The notes under the pieces are model-generated. The model was not told where the DNA came from. It did not search any database and saw only the letters and a program-made list of their open reading frames with translations. 64,000 nt of DNA. Source: Marinomonas balearica (lineage in GTDB: Bacteria > Pseudomonadota > Gammaproteobacteria > Pseudomonadales > Marinomonadaceae). The DNA lies in the NCBI RefSeq assembly GCF_004362145.1, contig NZ_SNXC01000015.1, positions 252,991 to 316,990 of the forward strand, in the 5' to 3' direction. Both the position numbers and the translations under genes were made by a program. Positions 37,081-46,897 of this stretch are shown piece after piece. The first letter of the stretch is position 1, and each line of letters opens with the position of its first letter.

Positions 37081-38278
37081 GAAAGTCTACCTCGTAAATG
37101 ACACCTCTGATGACTTGAATTGGGGCTGTAATGCAACAAGCTTGGCGTTAAAAGAAATTCTAAGAGATAAAGGTCACATTGTTGTTGGTGAGCCTTTACT
37201 CAAGAAAGCTAGTGGCGCAGAAACTGGTGGTTTTAAAAAATATATAAAAAAAATTGCGCATTATATATCCTCTAGGAGTAAGTTTTTAAATGGTCTTGTA
37301 TTTTCTCTCATAAAGGCATATAAAAAGAATAAACATGATTATATACCTTATAGCGTGGAAGAATTATTTGCAAATGAAGGGATTCCTAGCGAGTTAAAGG
37401 AGGAAGAGCATTTTATTTCTGACAGTGATGTAGTTCTAATTAATGGAGAAGGCAGTATTTATGATTCTCAAAGAAAAGGCTTTTTTCTACTTACATTAGC
37501 TCACTATTCAAAAAGTATAATGGGTAAGCCTACTTTTATGGTGAATCATACATGCTCCTTGACTGATAGGAGTATGAGGAATTTTGTGGATAAAATATAT
37601 CCAAAATTGGACGGTGTCCTTTTTAGAGAAGAAGTTAGTCAGAATGAATATAAAGCTTTAAATCAGGCTGATACTTTTGAAGTTGTTCCAGATGCCGCGT
37701 ATTATTATTTTAGGAAAGTAAAAATAAAGTCGCAGTACCTTGATTCAAAAAAAATAAAAAAAATATGCCTTGGTGGTTCATCCTTTTTCGGCAGAATTGA
37801 TCGGTATTATAAAGATCCAGTCGCTTCCTATATTGATCTTATAAAAAAGCTTAGAGGAAAAGGATATAGTATTGTTTTTGCTTGTGCCGATGAAGTGGAT
37901 GAGGCTATATATCTAAGAATAAAGGAAGCTATTCGTGATTTAGATTCTATTCCTCTACAAACACCTACGAATGATATTCTTGATTCTTTATCTGGTTGTG
38001 ATCTACATATTAGCGGAAGGTGGCATCCTGCTATATTAGCTGCTTGTGTTAATGTTCCTACCATTTCATTAAGTGCGAATACTTTCAAAACAAAAGCATT
38101 TCAAAAACAAGTGGGATTAAATATTCCTATTATAGATGCTTCTAATTTTTCTGCTGAGTTGATTATTTCAGAAATAGAATCACTAAATATTGATTTAGAA
38201 GTTTTTCAAGAATCAGTTTCTAAACTCAGTAAATTGTCGGTTCGAAATATAAGTGTATTGGATGAAATTCTACAATAA
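37073..38278 (+). CDS. polysaccharide pyruvyl transferase family protein
   Basis: 401 residues from the ATG at 37073, which overlaps the oxygenase stop; the TTG at 37058 is less likely. Family features: an N-terminal NWGCNATSLALKEIL (residues 14-28), LINGEGSIYD in the middle, LFREEVSQNEYKAL and VPDAAYYYF. The C-terminal half has SGRWHPAILAACVNVPTISLSANTFKTKAF, where RxHxxIxxxxxxxP is the usual signature. Such enzymes add ketal pyruvate from PEP to sugars of surface glycans, though some members are glycosyltransferase-like. Target sugar unknown. Confidence 0.8.
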   Translation: MNKKVYLVNDTSDDLNWGCNATSLALKEILRDKGHIVVGEPLLKKASGAETGGFKKYIKKIAHYISSRSKFLNGLVFSLIKAYKKNKHDYIPYSVEELFANEGIPSELKEEEHFISDSDVVLINGEGSIYDSQRKGFFLLTLAHYSKSIMGKPTFMVNHTCSLTDRSMRNFVDKIYPKLDGVLFREEVSQNEYKALNQADTFEVVPDAAYYYFRKVKIKSQYLDSKKIKKICLGGSSFFGRIDRYYKDPVASYIDLIKKLRGKGYSIVFACADEVDEAIYLRIKEAIRDLDSIPLQTPTNDILDSLSGCDLHISGRWHPAILAACVNVPTISLSANTFKTKAFQKQVGLNIPIIDASNFSAELIISEIESLNIDLEVFQESVSKLSKLSVRNISVLDEILQ

Positions 38279-39389
38279 CTTTATTAGATTTTTTTTATAT
38301 GCAGGAGCGTCCTCTGGAAATAGGGGGCTGCACCTTGTTGTTGGGTTGATTCTTCCTCTATTTTATAATGATGATGATTTAATAAAAACTTGGTACCTAT
38401 ACCTATCTCTTGGTCCTCTCTTCTATTATATTTTTGATGTGGGATTTAGTCGTATAGCATTTAGGGAGGCTTTCTCCAAAGATTTGTCAGAAGCTAATTT
38501 ATGTTTTCATTTTTGGGCGTGTTTAGCTGTTACAATTCTTGTTATATTGTTTGGAGTTGTTTTTGGAGGCGGTGTTATAATATTTGCCTTGATATATGGT
38601 CTACTTGAGAGTATTGCTAATAGCTTTTACAATTATTATCGAGGTATTGGAAAAGAAAAATTATCTTTTCTAATTAAGTATTCCCAGTCTATTTCTTGTT
38701 TTGTTTTTTTTATGGCTTTGTTTTTATATGAACAGCCTGAGTATATTTACATATTTTCATTATTGTCTTATCTCTTGACTTTTTTTATTATTTTATTTGT
38801 TTGTGATTTTAGGTTTTCGATAAATTATGGTTTAAATAGATACAGATTTTCAGTTTTTTTAAATGATTCGGTATGGTGGGCCCGTTCAACGAGTATTCCT
38901 CTAATAATTGGGGTTTTGTTCTCAGATAAAATAGTAATAGAACTAAGTCATACGTTAGTTCTTCTTCAGTCATTATTCGTAATAAACTCCGCATTAGATG
39001 GTGTTTTCTCAAGAGAACTATATAGCAGATATAGATCTAACGTTAGTGCGGTTCCAATTTTAATTTTCTGGGCTTTTGCGTTGTTTATTGTAATGTTCTG
39101 TTGTGTAGTTATAGGGTTGTTTGTTTTTGAGATGGATTTTTTATATGTTTTTCTTTGCTCTTTATATTGCTACCTTGTATCTATATCTTTGATTTTATCT
39201 AAAAAGTTATTTTTTTATAGAGAGACTGGGAAGGTGTTTTTTTCATCATTCATTGGGGTTATTTTAATTTTTATAATTTCTTTGTATGGGGTTTTATATA
39301 AAATTGAGGTTTGGTCTTTCTTGGTTGGCTTGATTGTTTCTTCGTCTTTTAGTGTGTTCTTTATTATTTTTTTTAGGGGTAGGAGGTGA
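38262..39389 (+). CDS. Wzx-like flippase / polytopic membrane protein
   Basis: 375 residues, about 10-11 hydrophobic helices with short charged loops, very rich in Phe, Ile, Leu and Val. It starts at the ATG at 38262 (a GTG three codons upstream is possible), overlapping the pyruvyltransferase gene by 17 nt. No conserved motif is readable, as is usual for Wzx. Its place directly before the Wzy-like gene in a glycan operon makes it the best candidate for the lipid-linked repeat-unit flippase. It is somewhat short for Wzx (usually 400-480). Extreme AT-rich codon use. Confidence 0.6.
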   Translation: MKFYNNFIRFFLYAGASSGNRGLHLVVGLILPLFYNDDDLIKTWYLYLSLGPLFYYIFDVGFSRIAFREAFSKDLSEANLCFHFWACLAVTILVILFGVVFGGGVIIFALIYGLLESIANSFYNYYRGIGKEKLSFLIKYSQSISCFVFFMALFLYEQPEYIYIFSLLSYLLTFFIILFVCDFRFSINYGLNRYRFSVFLNDSVWWARSTSIPLIIGVLFSDKIVIELSHTLVLLQSLFVINSALDGVFSRELYSRYRSNVSAVPILIFWAFALFIVMFCCVVIGLFVFEMDFLYVFLCSLYCYLVSISLILSKKLFFYRETGKVFFSSFIGVILIFIISLYGVLYKIEVWSFLVGLIVSSSFSVFFIIFFRGRR

Positions 39390-40582
39390 ACTATTTTTTC
39401 GTTTCCTGCTCTTTTTTGTTCACTTTTTTAGTGTTACTTATTTGTTGGTTCTTATTAGATAAAAGAGTCAGGTTTTTTTACACAATAATAATGTATTCTT
39501 TATTGAGTAAGCTAGCTTCAATATTCTACTTGTCAAATATTGAAGTGTTTATGATTGAACCTGGAGAAATGTCTAGTATTGATTTTTCATATGTCTATGT
39601 TTCTTTATTTCTTGTTGTGTTCTTCTTTTTTTCGGGTGGGTTGACTAGATTTTTTATTCCTTTTTTCGAAAGGAATAATTTTAATGGTTTGTTATATGAG
39701 AAGAAATTCTTTTTGTTTTTCCTGGTTTTTTCAATATTTTTTTACGTTTTAAATATTTTGTATTCTGCTGGCTCGATACCTGTAGATAGGTTTTATTTTT
39801 GGAAGATGGATTCATTTGTTCCAGAAGAATATATGGTTTTTGGGGTGCTAATGATATATTTTCCTGCCCTAGTTTCAGTTTTGTTTAATAGGAAGTCTAC
39901 AGTATTTTTTTATATGTCGTTGTATTTTTTTTACTTGTATATTTCTGGTCAAAAGTTTCATGGGTTTTTAGTTCCGTTCGCACTTTTCATTGCAGTTTTT
40001 AAAGTTCATTGTTGTTTTAATAGGAAAGAAAAAATATTTTTTTTACTGGCTTCGGTGTTAGTTGTTTTAATTGCAGCATACGACGTTTCCAAAAGAGGGA
40101 TTGCAAAAGGCTTTGAAGGTTTTTTAGACCCGATATTATATAGGTTTTTTGCCCTACAGGGCGCAGCTTTTAAAAGTTTATATCAAGAGTGCTTTAATGG
40201 CATAGAGTGCTCTGGGTTAAATTTTATGTCTTCAATGTCAGATGTTGTTATTGCTGTCTTGAATAAAGGTGGAGTTGATGCATATTTAGAAAAAGGTGTT
40301 AATCTATCGGTAGGCATTTTTCACTTGCCTTTTACAGATGGTTTTTTGGGTGTGATCTCTGTAGTTTTCTTTGCAATTATCAGTTCTGCTTTTTTAAGTT
40401 ATTTTTATGTTTCAGTTAGTCGGCGATCGTTGCTAGATATATTTTTTTGTTCATATGGATTCATATGGATGATTTCAATTGCTGCGCAAGGCTCAATCGC
40501 TTACTCTCTAAAAAAATTATTGATGTTATTTGTTATTCTCTTAGGTCTATTTTTTGTTAGAAAAATTTCAAGTAGGTGTTAA
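39386..40582 (+). CDS. Wzy-like O-antigen/capsule polymerase
   Basis: 398 residues starting at a GTG that overlaps the preceding stop (GTGA), with TAGGGG as SD. About 11 transmembrane segments with a larger periplasmic loop toward the C-terminus ([23 protein letters not shown]), the usual polymerase topology. No sequence motif is conserved enough for certainty. The call rests on topology, length and position between the Wzx-like gene and rfbB. Strongly AT-rich, like its three upstream neighbours. Confidence 0.6.
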   Translation: MNYFFVSCSFLFTFLVLLICWFLLDKRVRFFYTIIMYSLLSKLASIFYLSNIEVFMIEPGEMSSIDFSYVYVSLFLVVFFFFSGGLTRFFIPFFERNNFNGLLYEKKFFLFFLVFSIFFYVLNILYSAGSIPVDRFYFWKMDSFVPEEYMVFGVLMIYFPALVSVLFNRKSTVFFYMSLYFFYLYISGQKFHGFLVPFALFIAVFKVHCCFNRKEKIFFLLASVLVVLIAAYDVSKRGIAKGFEGFLDPILYRFFALQGAAFKSLYQECFNGIECSGLNFMSSMSDVVIAVLNKGGVDAYLEKGVNLSVGIFHLPFTDGFLGVISVVFFAIISSAFLSYFYVSVSRRSLLDIFFCSYGFIWMISIAAQGSIAYSLKKLLMLFVILLGLFFVRKISSRC

Positions 40583-40584
40583 CT

Positions 40585-41652
40585 ATGAATTTTTTAATAA
40601 CTGGCGGTGCCGGTTTTATTGGTAGCGCTGTAGTGCGCCATTTACTTTCATATACAGGTCATAGTGTTGTTAACCTTGATAAATTAACTTACGCGGGGAA
40701 TCTCGACTCTATCCCTGACCACTTAAAGTCTGATCGCTATAGCTTTGAGCAGGTTGATATCTGCGATAGTGCCGAGCTAGATCGCGTGTTCGCTACTCAT
40801 CAGCCTGACGTAGTGATGCATTTGGCGGCGGAAAGTCATGTGGATCGTTCTATTGATGGTCCTGGTGACTTCATCCAAACAAATATTGTCGGAACTTACA
40901 TCCTGTTGGAGGCTGCTCGTAAATATTGGGTGACATTAGAGAGCGAAAAGAAATCTGTTTTCCGCTTTCATCACATTTCTACCGATGAAGTATATGGTGA
41001 TCTTCCTCATCCTGACGAGGTTTATGGCGATTTGCCGTTATTCACAGAGACGACTTCATATGCTCCAAGTTCCCCTTATTCAGCCTCTAAAGCAAGCTCA
41101 GATCATTTGGTGCGTGCTTGGTTACGTACTTATGGCTTCCCAACAGTAGTGACCAACTGTTCTAACAATTATGGCCCATATCATTTCCCTGAGAAGTTAA
41201 TTCCCCATATGATTTTGAATGCACTAGCAGGTAAGTCGCTACCTGTTTATGGAGATGGCTCTCAGATTCGTGATTGGCTATATGTTGAAGATCATGCTCG
41301 CGCCCTAGTAAAAGTAGCTACTGAAGGTAAGGTTGGCGAAACTTATAATATTGGCGGCCACAATGAGAAGCGCAATATCGACGTGGTTAAGACATTGTGC
41401 GGACTGCTAGAAGAGTTTGTGCCTAACAAACCCGAAGGTGTTGAGCTGTATGCCGATCTGATTACCTATGTAATAGATCGTCCAGGCCACGATGTACGTT
41501 ATGCTATTGACTCAACTAAGATTGCCGATGAACTCGGTTGGACGCCAGAAGAAACTTTTGAGTCAGGGATGCGTAAAACAGTACAATGGTATTTGGAAAA
41601 CGAAGTTTGGTGGGAACGCGTTGTCAGTGGTTCATATAAACGAGAGCTTTAG
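40585..41652 (+). CDS. rfbB: dTDP-glucose 4,6-dehydratase
   Basis: Second enzyme of dTDP-L-rhamnose synthesis. 355 residues from the ATG at 40585 (AGGT upstream; a GTG at 40576 is in frame but less likely). Motifs are [12 protein letters not shown] at the N-terminus, [27 protein letters not shown], the catalytic YSASKAS (YxxxK) and [14 protein letters not shown]. Odd detail: the segment after the catalytic loop repeats DEVYGDLP, replacing the usual VENSE-type stretch. Codon use is markedly less AT-rich than the four genes before it. First of the four rhamnose genes, separated from rfbA by an acyltransferase gene. Confidence 0.96.
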   Translation: MNFLITGGAGFIGSAVVRHLLSYTGHSVVNLDKLTYAGNLDSIPDHLKSDRYSFEQVDICDSAELDRVFATHQPDVVMHLAAESHVDRSIDGPGDFIQTNIVGTYILLEAARKYWVTLESEKKSVFRFHHISTDEVYGDLPHPDEVYGDLPLFTETTSYAPSSPYSASKASSDHLVRAWLRTYGFPTVVTNCSNNYGPYHFPEKLIPHMILNALAGKSLPVYGDGSQIRDWLYVEDHARALVKVATEGKVGETYNIGGHNEKRNIDVVKTLCGLLEEFVPNKPEGVELYADLITYVIDRPGHDVRYAIDSTKIADELGWTPEETFESGMRKTVQWYLENEVWWERVVSGSYKREL

Positions 41653-41672
41653 ATGGAGAAGTTAAAAGCGTT

Positions 41673-43589
41673 ATGAAGAACAAAATATATTATAGGCCTG
41701 AAGTGGATGGTTTACGGGCTGTCGCAATTCTATTCGTTTTAATCTATCACGCAGGCTTCTCTTATAATGGGGAGGCTATCCTTAAGGGGGGATATATAGG
41801 TGTAGATGTCTTTCTAGTTATTTCAGGCTACTTGATATCCTCTATATTAATTAGAGAGGTTAAGGATGGTGAATTTAGCTTGTTGAAATTCTATGAAAGA
41901 CGTTTTCGAAGAATATTTCCTGCATTAATCTTTGTTTTATTAACAACGGTTGTTGTTTTTTATTTTGTTCTTCCTCCTAAGGCGTTAAAAGAGTTCTCTC
42001 TATCTGCCTTATCTACACTTTTCTTTTCTGCAAACTTCTTTTTTTATTTTGAAGATAGTTACATGGCAGAAGCTAGTCAACTTAAGCCATTGTTGCATAT
42101 GTGGAGTTTAGCGATTGAAGAGCAATATTATATATTTTTCCCTTTTTTGATATTGTTGCTTACCAATAAAAGAAAGCTTGTATTTTTAGGTTCTATATTT
42201 TTATTGTTTTTTATGTCTTTGCTTTTTTCTACGCATATGGCAACTGCTAACTCAGAAGCAAATTTCTTTCTTCTACCATCTAGGGTTTGGGAGTTTCTTG
42301 TTGGTACAGTTATTGCGTTTAACACTTCGTATCTGATTTTTAAAAAGAAGTCATATATATATGATATAGTCTCTTTAATTGGCCTTTCCTTAATTTTTTC
42401 ATCTGCGATTTTTTTTGATTTTCAGACTAAGCATCCCTCTTTCTATACCCTGTTTCCAGTTTTGGGTTCTGCTTTGATTATATTATTTTCGAATAATTCG
42501 ATTTTATTTAATCGTTTTATCTCAAGTAAATTGTTGGTTTTTATAGGGCTGATTTCCTATTCTCTATATCTTTGGCATGTTCCTGTTTTGGTTTTTGGTA
42601 GGTATTTAGGCTATCTTGATAATAATTTAAATAAATTTACATTTTTGTTTTTTTCGTTTTTTCTTTCGTTGTTCACCTTTTATTTTGTTGAAAGTGTATT
42701 TAGGAGCAAGAAAAATTTTACGATGAAAAAACTTTATTTGATATTTTTACCTACATCGTTTTTGCTATTTATTTTTCTAGTATTTTTTGTTTTTACAGGA
42801 GGTGCAAACTATCGATATTCTAATATAGACTTTGATGCGGCAAAGCTATCAAGCGAAAGAAGAGATTACGTAAAGAAAAATAAAAGTAAGGTTTTTCAAG
42901 ATAATGGCTTGAAAAATATAGTAATTGTTGGCGACTCCATGTCAGAGGGTTTGTTTATTTCCCTGAAATCTTCTGATTGGGGTAAAGGTAAATTTAATGT
43001 TCAGCCTTTACCATTTGATGATACTTGTTTTATGGCTTGGTATAATTTTGATAGATTTGAGAATTTAGTTGAGGCATCTCCTTATATATATAGGAGGTGT
43101 GATGTTAATAAACTCAATCGTCTAAAATCGCATTCTTTGATTGAGAATGCAGATATTATTATAGTTTCGGCTGCATGGACAAATTTTAGCACATCATTAC
43201 TACCCGGATTTATTGACTATTTGCATCGTGAATACTTACCTGATCGTGTGATTTTGATTCAGAGGCAGGTTTTTAAAGGAAAAATTGAGGATATGCTTAT
43301 AGAGTATGCCTCGAAAGAAGTTGACTTGAGTGTTGGTGAATTTTTATATAAAAATCGAAAGCCAGACCAAGTAGTAGTAGATCGTCTTAAAAAAATATCT
43401 ATAGAAGAAAATGCCGAATTTATTGATTTATCTGGTCTTGTATGCAATGTATCTGATGGTTGCATATATAAGGCTGAAGATGAATCATTATATATCGATC
43501 ATATACATTGGAGTGTTAAAGGCGCTGAACTTGTTGGGGAGAAAATTATAGATGAGGATGTCTTACTCTCAGATTATATCGATAGGTAA
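41673..43589 (+). CDS. OafA-type membrane O-acyltransferase with SGNH domain
   Basis: 638 residues. The N-terminal part is an acyltransferase-3 membrane domain with about 10-11 helices, including RPEVDGLRAVAILFVLIYHA and the SLAIEEQYYIFFP segment. A C-terminal SGNH-hydrolase-like domain begins around residue 415 with IVGDSMSEG (nucleophile Ser) and ends with IDHIHWSVKGAE (catalytic Asp-x-x-His). Such OafA-like enzymes move acyl, often acetyl, groups onto O-antigen sugars in the periplasm. The AT-rich gene is inserted between the more GC-rich rfbB and rfbA, as if acquired separately. Confidence 0.88.
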   Translation: MKNKIYYRPEVDGLRAVAILFVLIYHAGFSYNGEAILKGGYIGVDVFLVISGYLISSILIREVKDGEFSLLKFYERRFRRIFPALIFVLLTTVVVFYFVLPPKALKEFSLSALSTLFFSANFFFYFEDSYMAEASQLKPLLHMWSLAIEEQYYIFFPFLILLLTNKRKLVFLGSIFLLFFMSLLFSTHMATANSEANFFLLPSRVWEFLVGTVIAFNTSYLIFKKKSYIYDIVSLIGLSLIFSSAIFFDFQTKHPSFYTLFPVLGSALIILFSNNSILFNRFISSKLLVFIGLISYSLYLWHVPVLVFGRYLGYLDNNLNKFTFLFFSFFLSLFTFYFVESVFRSKKNFTMKKLYLIFLPTSFLLFIFLVFFVFTGGANYRYSNIDFDAAKLSSERRDYVKKNKSKVFQDNGLKNIVIVGDSMSEGLFISLKSSDWGKGKFNVQPLPFDDTCFMAWYNFDRFENLVEASPYIYRRCDVNKLNRLKSHSLIENADIIIVSAAWTNFSTSLLPGFIDYLHREYLPDRVILIQRQVFKGKIEDMLIEYASKEVDLSVGEFLYKNRKPDQVVVDRLKKISIEENAEFIDLSGLVCNVSDGCIYKAEDESLYIDHIHWSVKGAELVGEKIIDEDVLLSDYIDR

Positions 43590-43628
43590 TTATATTAAAA
43601 AGTATTAAGTTGATTTTTGGGCATTCAA

Positions 43629-44516
43629 ATGAATATATCAAAGCGTAAAGGAATTATTTTAGCTGGAGGAAGCGGCACCCGCCTGCATCCGCTGACATTG
43701 GCGACTTCTAAACAGCTCATGCCAGTCTATGACAAACCCATGATTTACTATCCGTTATCGGTGCTAATGTTATCTGGCATTAGGGAAATCCTGATTATTA
43801 CTACGCCAGAAGATCAGTCTAGCTTCCAATATCTTTTGGGAGACGGCAGTCAGTTTGGTGTAGAGTTAAGTTATGAAGTGCAGCCTTCGCCAGATGGCTT
43901 GGCGCAAGCATTTGTCATTGGTGAGACGTTTATTGGTGATAGTGATGTTGCGTTAGTGCTTGGGGATAACATTTTCTTTGGGCAGCATTTTTCGGACAAG
44001 CTAAAAACAGCGGCAGCTCAAGTATCCGGTGCAACCGTGTTTGGTTACCATGTACATGATCCAGAGCGATTCGGGGTGGTGGATTTTGATGCGACGGGTA
44101 AGGCCATTAGTATCGAAGAAAAGCCCGCTAATCCTAAGTCTAACTACGCAGTAACTGGACTGTATTTTTACGATAACGATGTCGTAGACATTGCAAAAGC
44201 TATTAAGCCATCGGAGCGTGGTGAATTAGAGATTACCGATGTGAACTTGGCCTATTTAGAGCGTGGTGACTTGCAAGTGTCATTACTGGGGCGCGGATTT
44301 GCTTGGCTAGATACTGGCACTCACGATTCTTTGTTAGAGGCTGGTCAGTTCGTTCAAACCGTAGAGCATCGTCAGGGCTTGAAGATCGCTTGCTTGGAAG
44401 AGATTGCATACCGACACGGTTGGATTACTACTGAAGAATTGAAAGGTGTTGGCTCTTCGATGAAGAAAACTGGCTATGGGCAGTATCTACTTAAAGTGGC
44501 AGATGGATATCAGTAG
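43629..44516 (+). CDS. rfbA: glucose-1-phosphate thymidylyltransferase
   Basis: First enzyme of dTDP-L-rhamnose synthesis: Glc-1-P plus dTTP to dTDP-glucose. 295 residues from the ATG at 43629 (a TTG at 43617 is in frame). Motifs are [42 protein letters not shown] and [20 protein letters not shown]. It lies 24 nt before rfbC. Codon use matches rfbB, rfbC and rfbD rather than the acyltransferase gene just upstream. Confidence 0.97.
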   Translation: MNISKRKGIILAGGSGTRLHPLTLATSKQLMPVYDKPMIYYPLSVLMLSGIREILIITTPEDQSSFQYLLGDGSQFGVELSYEVQPSPDGLAQAFVIGETFIGDSDVALVLGDNIFFGQHFSDKLKTAAAQVSGATVFGYHVHDPERFGVVDFDATGKAISIEEKPANPKSNYAVTGLYFYDNDVVDIAKAIKPSERGELEITDVNLAYLERGDLQVSLLGRGFAWLDTGTHDSLLEAGQFVQTVEHRQGLKIACLEEIAYRHGWITTEELKGVGSSMKKTGYGQYLLKVADGYQ

Positions 44517-44540
44517 CTCTAAGATTGAAGGATAATTATT

Positions 44541-45074
44541 ATGAATATTATTAAAACATCGATTGCCGATGCTGTGATCATAGAGCCTAAGGTCTTTGGA
44601 GATGAGCGTGGTTTTTTTCTTGAGACATTTCAGGCCGAACGTTACGCTGACGTAGTAGGCATCGATCTTCCATTCGTCCAAGACAATCATTCCCGCTCTT
44701 GTAAGAATGTATTACGCGGGTTGCATTTTCAAAAGTCCAAGCCACAAGGAAAGCTTGTACGTGTGGTTCGAGGAGAAGTGTTTGATGTCGCCGTCGATAT
44801 TCGTAAAGGCTCGTCGACCTATGGTCAGTGGGCTGGTGTCTGTTTGAGCGAAAACAATAAGCGTCAGTTTTGGGTGCCGCCAGGCTTGGCCCATGGATTT
44901 GTTGTCTTATCTGAGGTTGCTGACTTTGAGTACAAGTGCACGGATTACTATGACCCGTCTGATGAAGGGGCGTTAATTTGGGATGACCCTGATGTGGGAA
45001 TCAAGTGGCCTGAAGGTATTGAGCCTATTCTGTCTACTAAAGACCAATTGGCGTTACGGTTAAAAGATATTTAG
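44541..45074 (+). CDS. rfbC: dTDP-4-dehydrorhamnose 3,5-epimerase
   Basis: Third step of dTDP-L-rhamnose synthesis. 177 residues, one cupin fold. Visible: FGDERGFFLETFQAERY, FVQDNHSRSCKNVLRGLHFQ with the catalytic His, GEVFDVAVDIRKGSSTYGQW, and WVPPGLAHGFVVLSEVADFEYKCTDYY with the catalytic Tyr region. AAGGA precedes the ATG. Tightly spaced between rfbA and rfbD. Confidence 0.96.
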   Translation: MNIIKTSIADAVIIEPKVFGDERGFFLETFQAERYADVVGIDLPFVQDNHSRSCKNVLRGLHFQKSKPQGKLVRVVRGEVFDVAVDIRKGSSTYGQWAGVCLSENNKRQFWVPPGLAHGFVVLSEVADFEYKCTDYYDPSDEGALIWDDPDVGIKWPEGIEPILSTKDQLALRLKDI

Positions 45075-45093
45075 AAGAGCGTAGTAGCAAACC

Positions 45094-45966
45094 ATGCGAA
45101 TTTTATTAACAGGTAAGAATGGTCAATTAGGTCGTTGCTTTCTTGATGTAGCAAGCTCTGAACATGAGATATATGACTTCGGCTCTGATCAATTGAATAT
45201 CTCAGATCCGAGCCAAGTTGCTGAGCGTATCGCTCAGGTTAAGCCTGATATCATCGTTAATGCAGCGGCTTATACCGCTGTTGATAAAGCAGAAGAAGAA
45301 AGTGAGCGTGCCTATGCAGTTAATGAATTAGGCGTGAAATATCTAGCAGAGCAGGCAGTTTTGCTAGATATCCCTGTTATTCATGTATCAACAGACTATG
45401 TTTTTGATGGAAAGGCTGTTATGCCTTACCTGCCTAGCGATCAAACGAATCCACGAGGTGTTTATGGTGCGTCGAAGTTAGCAGGTGAGAAGGCTTTGGC
45501 TGTTGTAACGACAAAATATATCGTGTTACGTACTGCATGGGTGTTCAGTGAATATGGTAACAACTTTGTGAAGAGCATGATTCGTTTGGCGAAAGAGCGA
45601 GATTCTCTTAATGTGGTGGCGGATCAGTATGGTTGTCCTACCTATGCTGGAGATCTCGCGGTTGCGATTAAAGAGCTTTGTGAGCAATACCAATCGCAAA
45701 ACGAGCTTCCATGGGGGATTTATCATTATTGTGGTGATACACCCGCTAGCTGGCATGGTTTTGCACGTACGATATTTGCTTTAGCAAAAGAGCGTGGCGT
45801 GATTGACAATATTCCGAAGTTGAGTGCAATTAGTTCAGATCAATATCCGACGCCTGCTAAACGGCCTGAATATTCTGTGTTGAATCTAGAGAGCCTTCAT
45901 AAGTTAGGGGTTCAAAAAAGTCAGTGGATAGATTCTTTGAACCAAGTATTGATAAGGTTGATGTAA
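45094..45966 (+). CDS. rfbD: dTDP-4-dehydrorhamnose reductase
   Basis: Final step giving dTDP-L-rhamnose, NAD(P)H-dependent. 290 residues. Rossmann loop LLTGKNGQLGRCF, NAAAYTAVDKAEEE, HVSTDYVFDG, catalytic YGASKLAGE (YxxxK), and VLRTAWVFSEYGNNFVKSM. The stop overlaps the start of the GT2 gene (TAATG), so the rhamnose genes and that transferase are coupled, suggesting that the transferase uses dTDP-rhamnose. Confidence 0.96.
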   Translation: MRILLTGKNGQLGRCFLDVASSEHEIYDFGSDQLNISDPSQVAERIAQVKPDIIVNAAAYTAVDKAEEESERAYAVNELGVKYLAEQAVLLDIPVIHVSTDYVFDGKAVMPYLPSDQTNPRGVYGASKLAGEKALAVVTTKYIVLRTAWVFSEYGNNFVKSMIRLAKERDSLNVVADQYGCPTYAGDLAVAIKELCEQYQSQNELPWGIYHYCGDTPASWHGFARTIFALAKERGVIDNIPKLSAISSDQYPTPAKRPEYSVLNLESLHKLGVQKSQWIDSLNQVLIRLM

Positions 45967-46883
45967 TGAGTTTGACAGTGATTATCCCTACCTATAATGG
46001 TGGATGTTTGTGGAAAGAGTCTGCTAAAGCAATCTCAACCCAGTTAATGAATATTGATCAAATCAAAGTTATTGATTCTAGTTCAAAAGACGATACTAGA
46101 GAGGTTGCTAAGAGCTTTGGTTTTGACGTTTATGTGATCGATCAAAAGGATTTTGATCATGGTGGAACGCGATCTATAGCTTTAGAGGGGGTCGCTACTG
46201 ACTTAGTTGTTTTTCTTACGCAAGATGCCTTGTTGAATTCAAATGATGCGATTTCTAAACTGATTGCAATTTTTGATGAGGCAGATGATATTGTATGCGC
46301 ATACGGTAGGCAGCTGCCACATATAGATGCGAACCCTCTCGCTCAACATGCTAGATATAATAGCTATAAAGAACAAGGCTACGTTACAGGGTTAGATGAT
46401 CACTTTCCAATGGGGTTTCGAAAAGCATTTATATCTAATTCATTTGCTGCATATAGAACCGATTTTCTTAGATCAATTGGAGCGTTTCCAAAGCACTTGA
46501 TTTTAGGTGAGGATGCTTATGTTGCAGCGAAAGCATTGAGCGCTGGAAAGCGTGTTGCGTATGTAGCAGAGTCTCATGTTCTTCACTCTCACAACTATTC
46601 TACTTTCGAAGAGTTTAAACGCTATTTTGATATTGGCGTTTTTCATACCACTCAATCTTGGATGGTTAAACAGTTGGGAGGCGTTGAAGGGGAAGGTGTC
46701 AAGTTCGCACTAGATCAAATCAAGTATGTCATCAAACAGAATAAGTATCCTTGGGTGTTCAAATCTATATTTGCTTCTTTGGCGAAGTATTTAGGATATA
46801 AGCTTGGAAAAAAACACAAAATTCTTGGACCAAAGATTTCAAGGAAACTATCGATGTATAAAAGTTACTGGAATAGAGTTTGA
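45966..46883 (+). CDS. GT2 family glycosyltransferase, probable rhamnosyltransferase
   Basis: 305 residues from the ATG at 45966, inside the rfbD stop (TAATG); the frame upstream belongs to rfbD. A GT-A fold begins SLTVIIPTYNGG and continues DQIKVIDSSSKDDTREVAKSFG and the nucleotide-sugar aspartates in VVFLTQDALLNS. The DHGGTR and GEDAYVAAKAL motifs match the RfbF/RfbN-type rhamnosyltransferases. Coupling to rfbD supports a dTDP-rhamnose donor. It is the last gene of the plus-strand operon, convergent with wcaJ. Confidence 0.85.
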   Translation: MSLTVIIPTYNGGCLWKESAKAISTQLMNIDQIKVIDSSSKDDTREVAKSFGFDVYVIDQKDFDHGGTRSIALEGVATDLVVFLTQDALLNSNDAISKLIAIFDEADDIVCAYGRQLPHIDANPLAQHARYNSYKEQGYVTGLDDHFPMGFRKAFISNSFAAYRTDFLRSIGAFPKHLILGEDAYVAAKALSAGKRVAYVAESHVLHSHNYSTFEEFKRYFDIGVFHTTQSWMVKQLGGVEGEGVKFALDQIKYVIKQNKYPWVFKSIFASLAKYLGYKLGKKHKILGPKISRKLSMYKSYWNRV

Positions 46884-46897
46884 ATAAGGGGGCTGCG

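Noticed and set aside
40576-40584. Upstream GTG start for rfbB
   Set aside because: It would overlap the polymerase stop and removes the AGGT site; the ATG at 40585 fits the family N-terminus exactly.
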